Shown here: positions 49,000 to 58,101 of the stretch, piece by piece | Layout: each line of letters starts with the position of its first letter | Numbering within the stretch: position 1 is the stretch's first letter | NCBI GenBank assembly: GCA_965115825.1 | Contig: OZ220464.1 | Location: 2,790,001-2,854,000, forward strand | DNA from: Bin87 sp965115825 | GTDB lineage: Bacteria > Chloroflexota > Dehalococcoidia > Lucifugimonadales > UBA3495 | Direction: 5' to 3' | DNA: 64,000 nt | Translations under genes and position numbers: made by a program | The notes under the pieces: model-generated | The model's input: only the letters and a program-made list of their open reading frames with translations | The model's database searches: none | What the model was told of the DNA's origin: nothing

Positions 49000-49021
49000 C
49001 GCGGCGCGCGGAGGTGCAATT

Positions 49022-49492
49022 GTGGAAGTGCAACAAGTGGCGGAAATCCTGCTGGAACGGGGGCAAAGGGTGTCGGTGGCGGAGGCCTGCACCAATGGGC
49101 TGCTGGGGTACACGCTGGGGAGTATCCCCGGCGCGTCGCGTTTCTTTCCCGGCGGCGTCATTGCTTATACCGGCGGGTTGAAGGAGAGCATCCTGGGCGT
49201 GCCGGAGGATCTGTACGACAGGGCGGGCAGCGTGAGCCGGGAGATGGCTATTGCGATGGCCCGGGGCGCGCTGGAGCTGACAGGCACGGACTATGCGCTG
49301 TCGACCACCGGCGTTACCGGGCCGGCGGAGGGACGGAGCGGACTGCCAATCGGAACGTTCTGGATTGGCCTGGCGGTGAAAGACGGCGAGGACGTCGCCG
49401 TCGAGATTCGGGTCGGCGGCGACCGCGACGCGACCAAGCACGGGGCGGTACAGGCAGCCATTGACCTGCTGGGCAGCCGACTGACCGCCTGA
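49022..49492 (+). CDS. pncC: CinA C-terminal domain / nicotinamide-nucleotide amidase-like protein
   Basis: The 156-residue protein corresponds to stand-alone CinA C-domain enzymes that deamidate NMN in the pyridine nucleotide cycle. It has RVSVAEACTNGLLGYTLGSI, PGASRFFPGGVIAYTGGLKE and STTGVTGPAEGRSG. The first motif is normally AESCTGG; here Ser is Ala and the first Gly is Asn, so activity may be changed. The start is GTG at 49022, with GGAGG before it. It is followed 15 bases later by an LLM oxidoreductase, forming a probable operon. Confidence 0.82.
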   Translation: MEVQQVAEILLERGQRVSVAEACTNGLLGYTLGSIPGASRFFPGGVIAYTGGLKESILGVPEDLYDRAGSVSREMAIAMARGALELTGTDYALSTTGVTGPAEGRSGLPIGTFWIGLAVKDGEDVAVEIRVGGDRDATKHGAVQAAIDLLGSRLTA

Positions 49493-49507
49493 TAAGGAGG
49501 CGCAGCA

Positions 49508-50509
49508 ATGAAGTTTGGAGTTTCTCTTTCCGCCATCGCCCAGCAGCCGGCCGGCGCGGATATGCAGCGGGCCTTTGCCGACATCTGCGCCTATGTAGGC
49601 GCGGCGCGGGATTTGGGCTTTGACATGGTGTATCAGGGCCAGCACTATCTGACCGACCCATACCAGCAGTTGCAGACTATGCCGCTACTGGCGCGTATTT
49701 CCGGCGAAGCCAAGGGCATGGGCCTGGTGGCGACGCTGCTGGTACCGCTGCATCATCCGGTGGATTTGGCGGAGCGGGTGGCTACGATGGACGTGATTAC
49801 CGGGGGGAACTTTACACTGTCGGCAGCGCTGGGGTACCGCGATGAGGAGTATGACAACTTTGGGGTGCCGCGCCGCTCACGGGTGGGTCGTTACCTGGAA
49901 TGTCTGGAGGCGATGCGGCTGCTGTGGTCGGGGGAGCGGGTGAACTACGACGGGCAGTATTTCCAGCTGCGGGACGCCCAGCTGATGCTGCGGCCGGTGC
50001 AGCAGCCTCCGCCGGTTTGGGTGGCGGCCAACAGCGACGCCGCCATCGTCCGCGCTGCCCGGCTGGGCTATACCTGGTATGTGAATCCTCATGCCAAGTT
50101 TGACACCATCAGCCAGCAGGTGGAGATGTACCACGAGGCGGCGGATGCGGCCGGTTCCGGGGCGCCGGAGCGGCTGCCGCTGGGTCGGGAGGTGTTTGTG
50201 GGACGCACTCACGAGGAGGCCTTCGCCAGGGCTGCGCCCTATCTGGGAGGCAAGTACGAGGCCTATGCGCAATGGGGTCAAGACAAGGCGCTGCCGGGAG
50301 AAGAGGACTTTCGGGAACCGTTTGAAGACCTGGCCCGCGACCGGTTCGTTATCGGCAACCCCGACGAGGTTGTGGAGGAGCTGACGCGCTACCGTGGGCT
50401 GGGGATGTCGCATGGCTGCTTCCGCATGATGTGGCCGGGGATGCCGCTGGCGGACGGGGTGGCGAACCTGGAGCTGTTCGCGGAGCGGGTGGCGCCGCAT
50501 TTACGGTAG
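49508..50509 (+). CDS. LLM-class flavin-dependent oxidoreductase, member 2
   Basis: The 333-residue luciferase-like TIM barrel starts MKFGVSLSAIAQQPAGADMQ. It has DLGFDMVYQGQHYLTDPYQQ, LVPLHHPVDLAERVATMDVI, GGNFTLSAALGYRDEEYDNFG, QQPPPVWVAANSDAAIVRAA, and the C-terminal IGNPDEVVEELTRYRGLGMSH that closes the cofactor site. The GYRDEEYDNFGV segment is typical of actinobacterial and Chloroflexota F420/FMN-dependent members. AAGGAGG precedes the ATG. Its substrate is unknown. Confidence 0.92.
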   Translation: MKFGVSLSAIAQQPAGADMQRAFADICAYVGAARDLGFDMVYQGQHYLTDPYQQLQTMPLLARISGEAKGMGLVATLLVPLHHPVDLAERVATMDVITGGNFTLSAALGYRDEEYDNFGVPRRSRVGRYLECLEAMRLLWSGERVNYDGQYFQLRDAQLMLRPVQQPPPVWVAANSDAAIVRAARLGYTWYVNPHAKFDTISQQVEMYHEAADAAGSGAPERLPLGREVFVGRTHEEAFARAAPYLGGKYEAYAQWGQDKALPGEEDFREPFEDLARDRFVIGNPDEVVEELTRYRGLGMSHGCFRMMWPGMPLADGVANLELFAERVAPHLR

Positions 50510-50516
50510 TGAGCAG

Positions 50517-50921
50517 TCAGGGACGCAGGCGCAGCTTAATCATCGAGATTAGCGCGGCGAGCGTCATATAGATCCCGGTGGCGTATAACGCCACGAAGGT
50601 GAACCCGAATACAAGGAGGGCCCAAAACGGATTGTGGATGGCGAATACAAGCCATGTTCCTACTATGCCGAAGACCGTTGCAATGGATGTCGCGCTGATT
50701 GCCAACCAATGCGGTTCCTTGAACAATGCCGGAACTACCGCCGCCAAGGCGATGATTGCCGCAACGAATTGCAGAGCAGAGCCGCGGCCTGATTGAATTG
50801 AGTCGGGCAAGTCAGGGCTCAACATTGGTATCAGGATGATGAGTATGCCCAGCAGAGTATAAGCGCCACACCATGACCAGCCCAAGGCCACGAGGGCTTC
50901 ACGCAATGCGCCCCTAATCAC
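50517..50921 (-). CDS. Small membrane protein (four predicted helices)
   Basis: The 134-residue protein has hydrophobic segments at about 18-33, 48-65, 72-92 and 97-125, and a basic C-terminus. I do not recognise a family. Its start overlaps the end of the next gene upstream by eight bases, so the two are translationally coupled and probably form one complex or one function. It ends convergently with the LLM gene, seven bases away. Confidence 0.65.
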   Translation of the reverse strand: MIRGALREALVALGWSWCGAYTLLGILIILIPMLSPDLPDSIQSGRGSALQFVAAIIALAAVVPALFKEPHWLAISATSIATVFGIVGTWLVFAIHNPFWALLVFGFTFVALYATGIYMTLAALISMIKLRLRP

Positions 50922-51189
50922 CAGACCAGCCCCAAGGTTTCAGCCCTTGACGCCAGAGCGCCCAAACTGCGCTACTCAACAAGAAAATCCACAATCCGGC
51001 TCCGGCCAGTAGCACAAGGCGTCTATCCCAAACACCAAACTCCGCCCACGCCTCCTGTAAGGGACTGATACCGGTCAGCGCCAAAGCTAAAAGCAATGAC
51101 GCAGTGCAGACCAGAATGATGCCGGCTCCCAGCAGCAGCACTCTGGTGGGAAGACTCAGGCTTTCCAAGGGGACAGGTCGCAGGGCCAT
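50914..51189 (-). CDS. Small membrane protein (two predicted helices)
   Basis: The 91-residue protein has helices at about 15-37 (VLLLGAGIILVCTASLLLAL) and 58-80 (LVLLAGAGLWIFLLSSAVWA) and a short charged tail. The ATG at 51189 has AAGGAG eight bases upstream; the frame also allows an ATG at 51216. It overlaps the next gene by eight bases and begins just after the penicillin acylase stop, so all three may be cotranscribed. The function is unknown. Confidence 0.65.
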   Translation of the reverse strand: MALRPVPLESLSLPTRVLLLGAGIILVCTASLLLALALTGISPLQEAWAEFGVWDRRLVLLAGAGLWIFLLSSAVWALWRQGLKPWGWSGD

Positions 51190-51193
51190 AGCG

Positions 51194-53614
51194 TCAACTC
51201 CTTCCCGACTTTGCAATCAGTTTATCATGATGAGGATAGAGGGTTTGGGCCGTTTCGGCGTTGGCGGCGATGCGTTGCCAGTTGTAGAGCATGGGGATCA
51301 TTTGAACCTGGGCCCATGTTGTGGCCTGGTCGGCGTAGTGCGGGCTGCCGGGGTGTCCGGAGGAACCGAGGGGGACGGCCCAGAGGGAACGCTCCCAGTC
51401 GGCCGGGTCGTAGGCGTAGCGGAATACCGACATACCGGCCACGGCGGCGAAGTCGGCCGGGGAGTAGGAACCGGCCCATGGGGTATCGTTGTCGCCGCCG
51501 GTGGCGATGCGTGGCGGGTCGAGAAGGCTGCCTAGCTCAGGCATAGTGAGGGAGAGCGGATGGCGGGGGCGCGTGCGATGCACGCGGTTCCAGGGCCAGT
51601 TTGCGATGTCGGGGCCGAGTTTAGCACTGAGAGCGTGCAGTCCTTCGGCCAGAGCGTCGCTCAAAGCGGTGGGCCAGTCCACGCCATGGGGCAGCAGGGC
51701 TGCGTCGTTGTCGGCGATGGCGTCGGTGATGAGGTTGCGGAAACGGTTGAGGAAAACGCCCCGGCCCCGGTCAAGGGGCTGCCAGGCCAGAGCGGCCAGG
51801 GATTCGCTGATGTTATGTTGCAGCAGCCGGCGGAGGAGGGCGTCGCGCATGGCGCTGTAGATGGTGGGTTCCACCGCGTCGGCGTCCATGCTGCCCGACC
51901 AGGCGGACAGGCGGCGCAATGCGGCGGCGGCGGTGGCGTCGGAGGGTGGCGGCAGTTGGGACAGGGCGGCGATGTAGGTTTGGGCCGGCAGGGAGATGCG
52001 CTCCGCGTGGATGCGGCTCATGTCGTTGGCGGAGGGATTGGGCAATGACTTGATGCCGTGGGCGACGCGCATGGCTCGGTAGCCGGGAACGAAGTCCATT
52101 GAGATGTAGTAGGGGTAATCGGCGCCGACGGGGCGGTTGTTGGCGGTTACGATGCAGCCTTCGGGCGGGTTGATGCTGCGGGGGAGTTCCGCAAAGGGGA
52201 TGCTACCCTGCCATTCGTGCCGTCCGTCCCAGCCGGGAACGGGCAAAGGGGAGGGGACGTCGCCGGGGCGTCGGGGGATTTCGCCGCGGCACTGGTAGCC
52301 GATGTTGCCGTGGGAGTCGACCATGACGAGGTTGTTGACGGGGTCGACCCAGTCTTGCATGGCGTCGGCCAGTTGAGGAACGCTGTCAGCGTCCAGCATG
52401 GAGCGGAGGATGTCGGTCCAAGGGTCGGGGCCGTCGCCGGCGGTGTAGCGGAGGGCGACGCCGTAGCCGGTGAGCGGGTCGCCGGCGATGATGGGGCCGT
52501 GGTGGGTAGCCCAGGTGCGCAGGCGCACATGGCCGGTTGAGGAATCCGGATCGGCGGCGGAAGGCGGCCCGGTCTCGGCGGTGGGTTTGCCGGCTACTTT
52601 GATTATCTCGTCGCGTACGTTGGCGTTGTACCAGTCTTCCTGGCGCTGGTAGAGGGAGGCGTCGGCGTCGTTGAAGCGTTCGATGTAGAGGTCTTGATAG
52701 TCGGCGGCGGTATGGGTTACGGACCAGGCGACGCGGCCGTTGTGTCCGAAGTGGGGGAAGCCGGGCAGTCCGGCGAAGGAGACGCCGATTACGTCGAAGG
52801 CGTCGCAGGCGAGATGGTTCTGGTAATAGACGCTGGGGGTGTCGAGTCCGCGGTGGCTGTCGCCGGCGAGGATGGGCTGGCCGGTGGCGGTGAGGCGTCC
52901 GGAGATGGCCCAGGAGTTGGAGCCGGCGTCGGTTTCGCCGGTGAGGTTCAGGTCGGCGGCGCGCGCGAGCATTTGAGGGAGGCCGAAGTCGGCCGGGCCG
53001 TCGTAGTTTGCGCCGGTGGGAATGATGACGGGCTGGCCGGGAGGGTAGGAAGGGAACAGCTGGGCAGCGCGCCGGGGGCCCAGTTCTTTGACCAGGCGGG
53101 CTCGCCAGGCTTTGCTTTCGAACACGCCCATAAAGAGATGGCGGACTTTGTATATGGCCAGGCCGTGCCAGGGTTCCCAGGATTCGGGGGCGATGCCGGT
53201 GATGGCGTACTCGGCGGGCAGGGGAGCGGCGCTGTTGATGAAGGCGTTGACGCCTGCGGAGTAGGCGTCCAGCATGGCTTTGGCGAGGGGGCCGGCGGCG
53301 GAATAATCGGCGATGGCGGCGTCAGCGAGGCGATGGCGGCGCATCTGCATATCCTGGTCGACGGCGGAGTGTCCGATGACTTCGGCCCAGCGTCCGACAG
53401 CGCGGCGGCGGTCGTACTCCATGGCCCACAGGCGGTCCTGGGCGGTGACGAAGCCCTGGGCAAACCAGGCGTCATGCTCGTTGGCGGCGCGGACGTGGGG
53501 GATGCCCCAGGCGTCGCGCCAAACTGAGACCGTGTCGTGGAGGCCGCGCAGAGTTACTACGCCATCTAGAGGAGGCACGGCGGCCTGGAGGTCAGCGGAG
53601 GAGACGACGGACAT
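51194..53614 (-). CDS. Penicillin acylase family protein
   Basis: This Ntn-hydrolase proenzyme has about 806 residues. The N-terminal alpha part contains WRDAWGIPHVRAANEHDAWF and AQGFVTAQDRLWAMEYDRRR, conserved in the family. The linker then ends TGETDAGSNSWAISG, where Ser after Gly is the autoprocessed nucleophile of the beta subunit. Downstream come GFPHFGHNGRVAWSVTHTAA and GCIVTANNRPV, with the oxyanion asparagine. Members cleave amides such as beta-lactam side chains or acyl-homoserine lactones. No signal peptide is evident. The start at 53614 matches the family better than the longer frame from 53716. A possible structured leader lies upstream (53790-54186). Confidence 0.9.
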   Translation of the reverse strand: MSVVSSADLQAAVPPLDGVVTLRGLHDTVSVWRDAWGIPHVRAANEHDAWFAQGFVTAQDRLWAMEYDRRRAVGRWAEVIGHSAVDQDMQMRRHRLADAAIADYSAAGPLAKAMLDAYSAGVNAFINSAAPLPAEYAITGIAPESWEPWHGLAIYKVRHLFMGVFESKAWRARLVKELGPRRAAQLFPSYPPGQPVIIPTGANYDGPADFGLPQMLARAADLNLTGETDAGSNSWAISGRLTATGQPILAGDSHRGLDTPSVYYQNHLACDAFDVIGVSFAGLPGFPHFGHNGRVAWSVTHTAADYQDLYIERFNDADASLYQRQEDWYNANVRDEIIKVAGKPTAETGPPSAADPDSSTGHVRLRTWATHHGPIIAGDPLTGYGVALRYTAGDGPDPWTDILRSMLDADSVPQLADAMQDWVDPVNNLVMVDSHGNIGYQCRGEIPRRPGDVPSPLPVPGWDGRHEWQGSIPFAELPRSINPPEGCIVTANNRPVGADYPYYISMDFVPGYRAMRVAHGIKSLPNPSANDMSRIHAERISLPAQTYIAALSQLPPPSDATAAAALRRLSAWSGSMDADAVEPTIYSAMRDALLRRLLQHNISESLAALAWQPLDRGRGVFLNRFRNLITDAIADNDAALLPHGVDWPTALSDALAEGLHALSAKLGPDIANWPWNRVHRTRPRHPLSLTMPELGSLLDPPRIATGGDNDTPWAGSYSPADFAAVAGMSVFRYAYDPADWERSLWAVPLGSSGHPGSPHYADQATTWAQVQMIPMLYNWQRIAANAETAQTLYPHHDKLIAKSGRS

Positions 53615-53692
53615 AAGGATACACCCCATAGCGTTGATGTTGGCGGCTATGGTATGGGGCGGGATGGGTTCCGTCAAATGCCGCAGGGGTGT

Positions 53693-53719
53693 GGGATGAC
53701 GCGCCTGGCGCGTCATCCC
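53693..53719. repeat. 12-bp perfect palindrome
   Basis: GGGATGACGCGC / GCGCGTCATCCC with a three-base loop lies about 80 bases before the penicillin acylase start. No T run follows on either strand, so it is not a standard terminator. It could be a REP element or an mRNA hairpin. Confidence 0.7.
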
Positions 53720-53769
53720 TTTCGGCGTGGTGGGGCGCGGGTGGTGGGGTTGGGGTTGGCAGTGTTCAT
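53713..53769 (-). CDS. Possible 18-residue leader peptide
   Basis: ATG at 53769 is preceded by AAGGAGG and encodes MNTANPNPTTRAPPRRKG, then stops inside the palindrome at 53693-53719. It lies between the possible structured RNA and the penicillin acylase gene. The strong ribosome binding site is the main evidence. Confidence 0.35.
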   Translation of the reverse strand: MNTANPNPTTRAPPRRKG

Positions 53770-53789
53770 GGTGGTTGTTTGCCTCCTTT

Positions 53790-54186
53790 TGGTCGGTCGG
53801 TGGATTCTGGGTTGGGTTCGTGGGGGTTCAGGATGTCGGCGCTACGGCCCGAGAGCGTGGCTTGCTATTTACGTCCTAGTCTTGCGCGTGCTGACGGCTG
53901 CTTACGCAGTGCTCGTCCTCGCGCAGCGGTGGTGACGCCCGCCGTGCTGGGTGCGCCAGCCGGGTAATGTGACCGACCTCCGGCGCACCACAGTGGTGCA
54001 ATGGATCCGACATGCCGCACAGTACGGATGCGGCGGATTAGACCGTGATGTCCTGAACCCCGTGAGACTCCTATTCAGTTGTGGTGTCGGGCGGTTGTCC
54101 TGGCCGGGGACGGTATCCGACGGTTCGCGCGGGGCCGTTGGATGAGCCTGACGGGGATATTATAGCACGGTGGTACGGTTTTGCAA
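53790..54186 (-). ncRNA. Possible structured leader RNA or non-coding RNA
   Basis: On the minus strand TTGCAA (54186-54181), 16 bases and TATAAT (54164-54159) form a promoter. The following 370 bases have no credible gene but hold several perfect or near-perfect stems: GCACCA/TGGTGC, GCTGG/CCAGC, CCGCA/TGCGG, GCTGC/GCAGC. A long-range 11-bp match GGGGTTCAGGA/TCCTGAACCCC joins 54049-54061 to 53823-53834. I could not match a known family: RNase P, tmRNA, SRP, cobalamin, TPP and T-box signatures were looked for and not seen. It could be a riboswitch-like leader for the penicillin acylase operon. Confidence 0.4.
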
Positions 54187-54194
54187 ACGGGGTT

Positions 54195-54430
54195 TTGTCA
54201 GAATCAGGATTTACAGGATTTTAGGATTTTCAGGATGGGGGTTGTGGTGTGCGGTGTTGGAGGGGAGAATGGGGGTTGGTGGTGGTGGGATTGTCGGAAT
54301 TGGGATTTACGGGATTTTGGGGATTTTCAGGATGGGGGAGTAGGGTGCGGTGTTGGAGGGGAGAATGGGGGTTGGTGGTGGGGATTGTCAGAATCAGGAT
54401 TTACGGGATTTTGGGGATTTGCAGGATGGG
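54195..54430 (+). repeat. Interspersed repeat A, three tandem copies
   Basis: Copies begin at 54195, 54291 and 54385 (spacing 96 and 94), each followed by a G-rich spacer GTGGTGTGCGGTGTTGGAGG or similar. No gene lies in 54187-54560; this block is what separates the structured region from the decayed LRR gene. Confidence 0.8.
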
Positions 54431-55224
54431 GGTGCGGTTGGGGGGGTGGGTGTTGACGCTTATGTTGTTGGGGTTGGTGATGGGTGGCGGCTGTGTGAGG
54501 GTGGGTGTGATAAAATCGCGGCGGTTGGGCTCGGATGTCGGCAAGGTTTGGGCGTTGCTCGTGATACGGGACTGGATTACGTACGATGAGCGTGATGGCC
54601 TGGATGGTAGCGGCGGTTGGGCAGACGGTGGCGATGGTTGGGGTTGCGTCCTGGTGTGAGGGGTTCCGAGATATCCGCAACCGCTTGCGGCAACCGCGTC
54701 GGTGTTGCGTCCGGCTGTGCGGGGTTCCGAGGAACCGGTTCACTCCCAGGTCAATCAGCGGACGGTTGCGTCCAGCTGTGTGGGGTTCCGAGTGGTTGAA
54801 GGTATTGCTGGTTGGGCTGATTTTGCTGCTGTTGGCCGGGCTGACCGCGTTTCTTATGTGCGGGATAGAGAGAAAGGATGAGGAGGTTATGGCATCCGCT
54901 ACGCTTACGGTGTCGGATGTTGCGACGGCTGCGGCCGGCGTGAGGGAGACGCCGGGGGCTGTTGCGGTGTCTTAGGGGCTGGAAACGCCGGGGGCATCTG
55001 CCGGGGTCGGAGGGTCGCAGATGTCGGCCGTTCTCGTATTGTCCTATCCGCCGGAAGCGTCGGGCACTCCGACCTGGTCCGGCGCAGTACCGGCGTCGGA
55101 GGGAGGGCTGTGGGGTGTGGGGTCTGACCCGGCGGCGGCCGTTCCTACATTGCCGGCTCTGCCACAGATGCCGGGCGTTACGGTAGAGGTTGTGGAGGCT
55201 ACGGCTGCGCCTACCTCTGCTCCG

Positions 55225-56450
55225 GGGGAGGTTATTGGGGCGACGGTTGCGCCTACGGGCGGGCCAAGGCTGGGGGCTAGTGCGACGAGCGCGGCACTGT
55301 TGCCGGCTACTGCGACTGGGGCAGAGCCGCTGTCGGTTAGCACTGCGAGCATGGCAAGGCTGGGGGCTAGTGCGACGCCGACTCGGACAGCGACGGGGAT
55401 GTCGCAGGTATGCCGACGGCTACCGTTACTGTTTCGGCTCCAGGGGATGCTATTGGGACGACGGCTACGCCTATGTCCGCTGCTATGGGGGAGGTTATTG
55501 GGGCGACGGTTGCGCCTACGGGCGGGCCAAGGCTGGGGGCTAGTGCGACGAGCGCGGCACCGTTGCCGGCCACTGCGACTGGGGCGGAGCCGGTGTTGGT
55601 TAGCACTGCGAGCATGGCAAGGCTGGGGGCTAGTGCGACGCCTGCTCGGACAGCGACGGGGATGTCGCAGGTATGCCGACGGCTACCGTTACTGTTTCGG
55701 CTCCAGGGGATGCTATTGGGACGACGGCTACGCCTATGTCCGCTGCTATGGGGGAGGTTATTGGGGCGACGGTTGCGCCTACGGGCGGGCCAAGGCTGGG
55801 GGCTAGTGCGACGAGCGCGGCACCGTTGCCGACTACTGCGACTGGGGCAGAGCCGGTGTTGGTTAGCACTGCGAGCATGGCAAGGCTGGGGGTTAGTGCG
55901 ACGCCTGCTCGGACAATGATGGGGATGTCGCAGGTATGCTGACAGCTACCGTTACTGTTTCGGCTCCAGGGGATGCTATTGGGACGACGGCTACGCCTAT
56001 GTCCGCTGCTATGGGGGAGGTTATTGGGGCGACGGTTGCGCCTACGGGCGGGCCAAGGCTGGGGGCTAGTGCGACGAGCGCGGCACTGTTGCCGGCTACT
56101 GCGACTGGGGCAGAGCCGGTGTTGGTTAGCACTGCGAGCATGGCAAGGCTGGGGGCTAGTGCGACGCCTGCTCGGACAGCGACGGGGATGTCGCAGGTAT
56201 GCCGACGGCTACCGTTACTGTTTCGGCTCCAGGGGATGCTATTGGGACGACGGCTACGCCTATGTCCGCTGCTATGGGGGAGGTTATTGGGGCGACGGTT
56301 GCGCCTACGGGCGGGCCAAGGCTGAGGGCTAGTGCGACGAGCGCGGCACCGTTGCCGACTACTGCGACTGGGGCGGAGCCGGTGTTGGTTAGCACTACGA
56401 GCATGGCAAGGCTGGGGGCTAGTGCGACGCCTGCTCGGACAGCGACGGGG
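55225..56450 (+). repeat. 263-bp tandem repeat array
   Basis: Almost identical units begin at 55410, 55673, 55936 and 56199 (each ATGCCGACGGCTACCG-like), with a partial unit before and after. The period is 263, not a multiple of three, so the reading frame rotates in every unit while all three plus frames stay mostly open. Confidence 0.9.
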
Positions 56451-56569
56451 ACTCTGGCGGGGGCATCGGGAGGGACGGCGACGGGAACGGCAACGCGTAC
56501 GCTGACACCGACGGGTAGTGCGACGCCTACTCGGACAGTGACGGGACTCCGGTGGGGGTATCAGCAGGG

Positions 56570-56870
56570 ACGCCAACAGCTACTGTTTCACCTACGTCGA
56601 CTTGGACGGCAACCTCTACGCCGACGGCTACTGTTTCGCCTACGGCGACTCGGACGGCAACCTCTACGCTGACGGCTACTGTTTCACCTACGTCGACTTG
56701 GACGGCAACCTCTACGCCGACGGCTACTGTTTCGCCTACGGCGACTCGGACGGCAACCTCTACGCTGACGGCTACTGTTTCGCCTACGGCGACTCGGACG
56801 GCAACCTCTACGCCGACGGCTACTGTTTCGCCTACGGCGACTCGGACGGCAACCTCTACGCTGACGCGGA
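56570..56870 (+). repeat. 48-bp tandem repeat encoding 16-residue units
   Basis: About six units of TVSPTATRTATSTLTA (alternating with TVSPTSTWTATSTPTA). The overlapping frame encodes the equally uninterrupted YADGYCFAYGDSDGNL repeat. Confidence 0.85.
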
Positions 56871-57804
56871 TGGCTACGCTTACGGCGACGCCAGCGCTAA
56901 CGGGAACACCAACGCTTACACCAATGGCAATGCCTACGCAGATCCCAGCGGCAACACTTACGCAGACGCCTATGCCCAGAGCCTGCGCCAGGCGGGACCG
57001 GGAGTCCGAGACCAGGCCAAGATGGTGGGGGCAAGCCAGCGCCTGCGCCAGGCGGGACCGGGTTGCGTCCTGTCGGGTGGGCTGGTGGCAGCAGCGACAG
57101 GGCCGGCGTCAGGCGGGACCGGGTTGCGTTGGAGGCGTTTTACCGCTCCGTCAACGGCGGGAGATGGTCAAACTGGGCCAATTGGATGACTGACACGCCG
57201 TTGGGTGAGTGGCACGGGGTCGTTACCGACGGCGGCGGTTGTGTTGTAGAGTTAGTCCTTTAGTTTAATGGTATGAATGGCAGGATAGCGCCAGCACTGG
57301 GGAACCTCCGCTACTTGGAGAGGCTCAATCTGACTGGGAACCGGTTGAGTGGCAGGATACCGGAGGAGCTGGGTAGTCTCGCCAACGTGCGAGTGTTGGA
57401 TCTCGGACCGAACCGGTTGAGTGGTGGGATACCGGAGGAGCTGGGGAACCTCCGCAACTTGGAGAGGCTCGATCTGACTGGGAACCGGTTGAGTGGTGGG
57501 ATACCGGAGGAGCTGGGGAACCTCGGCAACTTGGAGAGGCTCAATCTGACTGGGAACCGGTTGAGTGGCGGGATACCGGAGGAGCTGGGGAACCTCCGGT
57601 ATGTGACGGAGCTGGATCTGGCAAAAAAATCGGCTGTCGGGTGAGATACCGGAGGGCTGGGAACCTCACCGAATTGAAAACGCTGTTCCTCGGTGATGAG
57701 AATGAGATCCACATAAATAAGAATGAGTTCATCGGGTGCATATCAAGGGCTTTGCGCGCTGTCGCCCTGCATGACTTGGGCACCTTGGACATAGGATGCT
57801 GTTA

Positions 57805-58101
57805 GGAGGTCGGAATCCGGATTGAGGGGGGTCAGTTGCGGCGTTGGGTTTGGGCCTCGCGTCAAAGGGTGTAGGGCGCCGGATTTGGTTGGGTTGCCGG
57901 GTTGGTGGAATGGTGGTACAAGTTGAGTTGGGGATGGGTATGCGGGAGTAGGGCCGTCGGGCTGCTGATAGGCTTGGCCGGTCTGGGGTGTGGGATGGGC
58001 GCGCGAGGGTGGGCCAGTAATGTTGGACAACGACATCAAGCAGAAAGGTGTGGGGTGGGCGCGCGAGGGTAGGGGATGGCTATGCAGAGAGAGGGGAATG
58101 G
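57805..58101. other. Intergenic region with short direct repeat
   Basis: About 300 bases of G-rich sequence without a gene. GGGCGCGCGAGGGT occurs twice, about 65 bases apart (near 57997 and 58062). No promoter could be defended. Confidence 0.5.

Larger units (their letters stand above)
54561..57804 (+). pseudogene. Stalk-LRR protein, copy 4 (heavily decayed and repeat-expanded)
   Basis: GTG at 54561 opens RDWITYDERDGLDGSGG, the family N-terminus, but stops at 54657. The membrane segment WLKVLLVGLILLLLAGLTA is read in another frame (54586-54975). The stalk region holds the 263-bp tandem array (55225-56450) and 48-bp repeats (56570-56870). The cap VALEAFYRSVNGGRWSNWAN followed by LGEWHG ends in a stop near 57263. 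Five LRRs of LSGGIPEELGNL type lie at 57273-57644 before a further frame break, and the C-cap GCISRALRA is recognisable near 57735. At least five lesions make it a pseudogene. Its LRR head is the most regular of the four copies. Confidence 0.75.

Noticed and set aside
53696..53935. Small plus-strand frame with two hydrophobic stretches
   Set aside because: It starts inside a perfect palindrome, lacks a ribosome binding site and lies across the possible structured RNA; the alternative frame is equally open.
53930..54080. tRNA or tmRNA in the stem-rich region
   Set aside because: No T-loop GTTCRANYC, CCA end or tag-peptide signature was found on either strand.
55225..56450. 263-bp repeat considered as CRISPR or rRNA-like array
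   Set aside because: Units are joined without unique spacers and are low-complexity stalk sequence.
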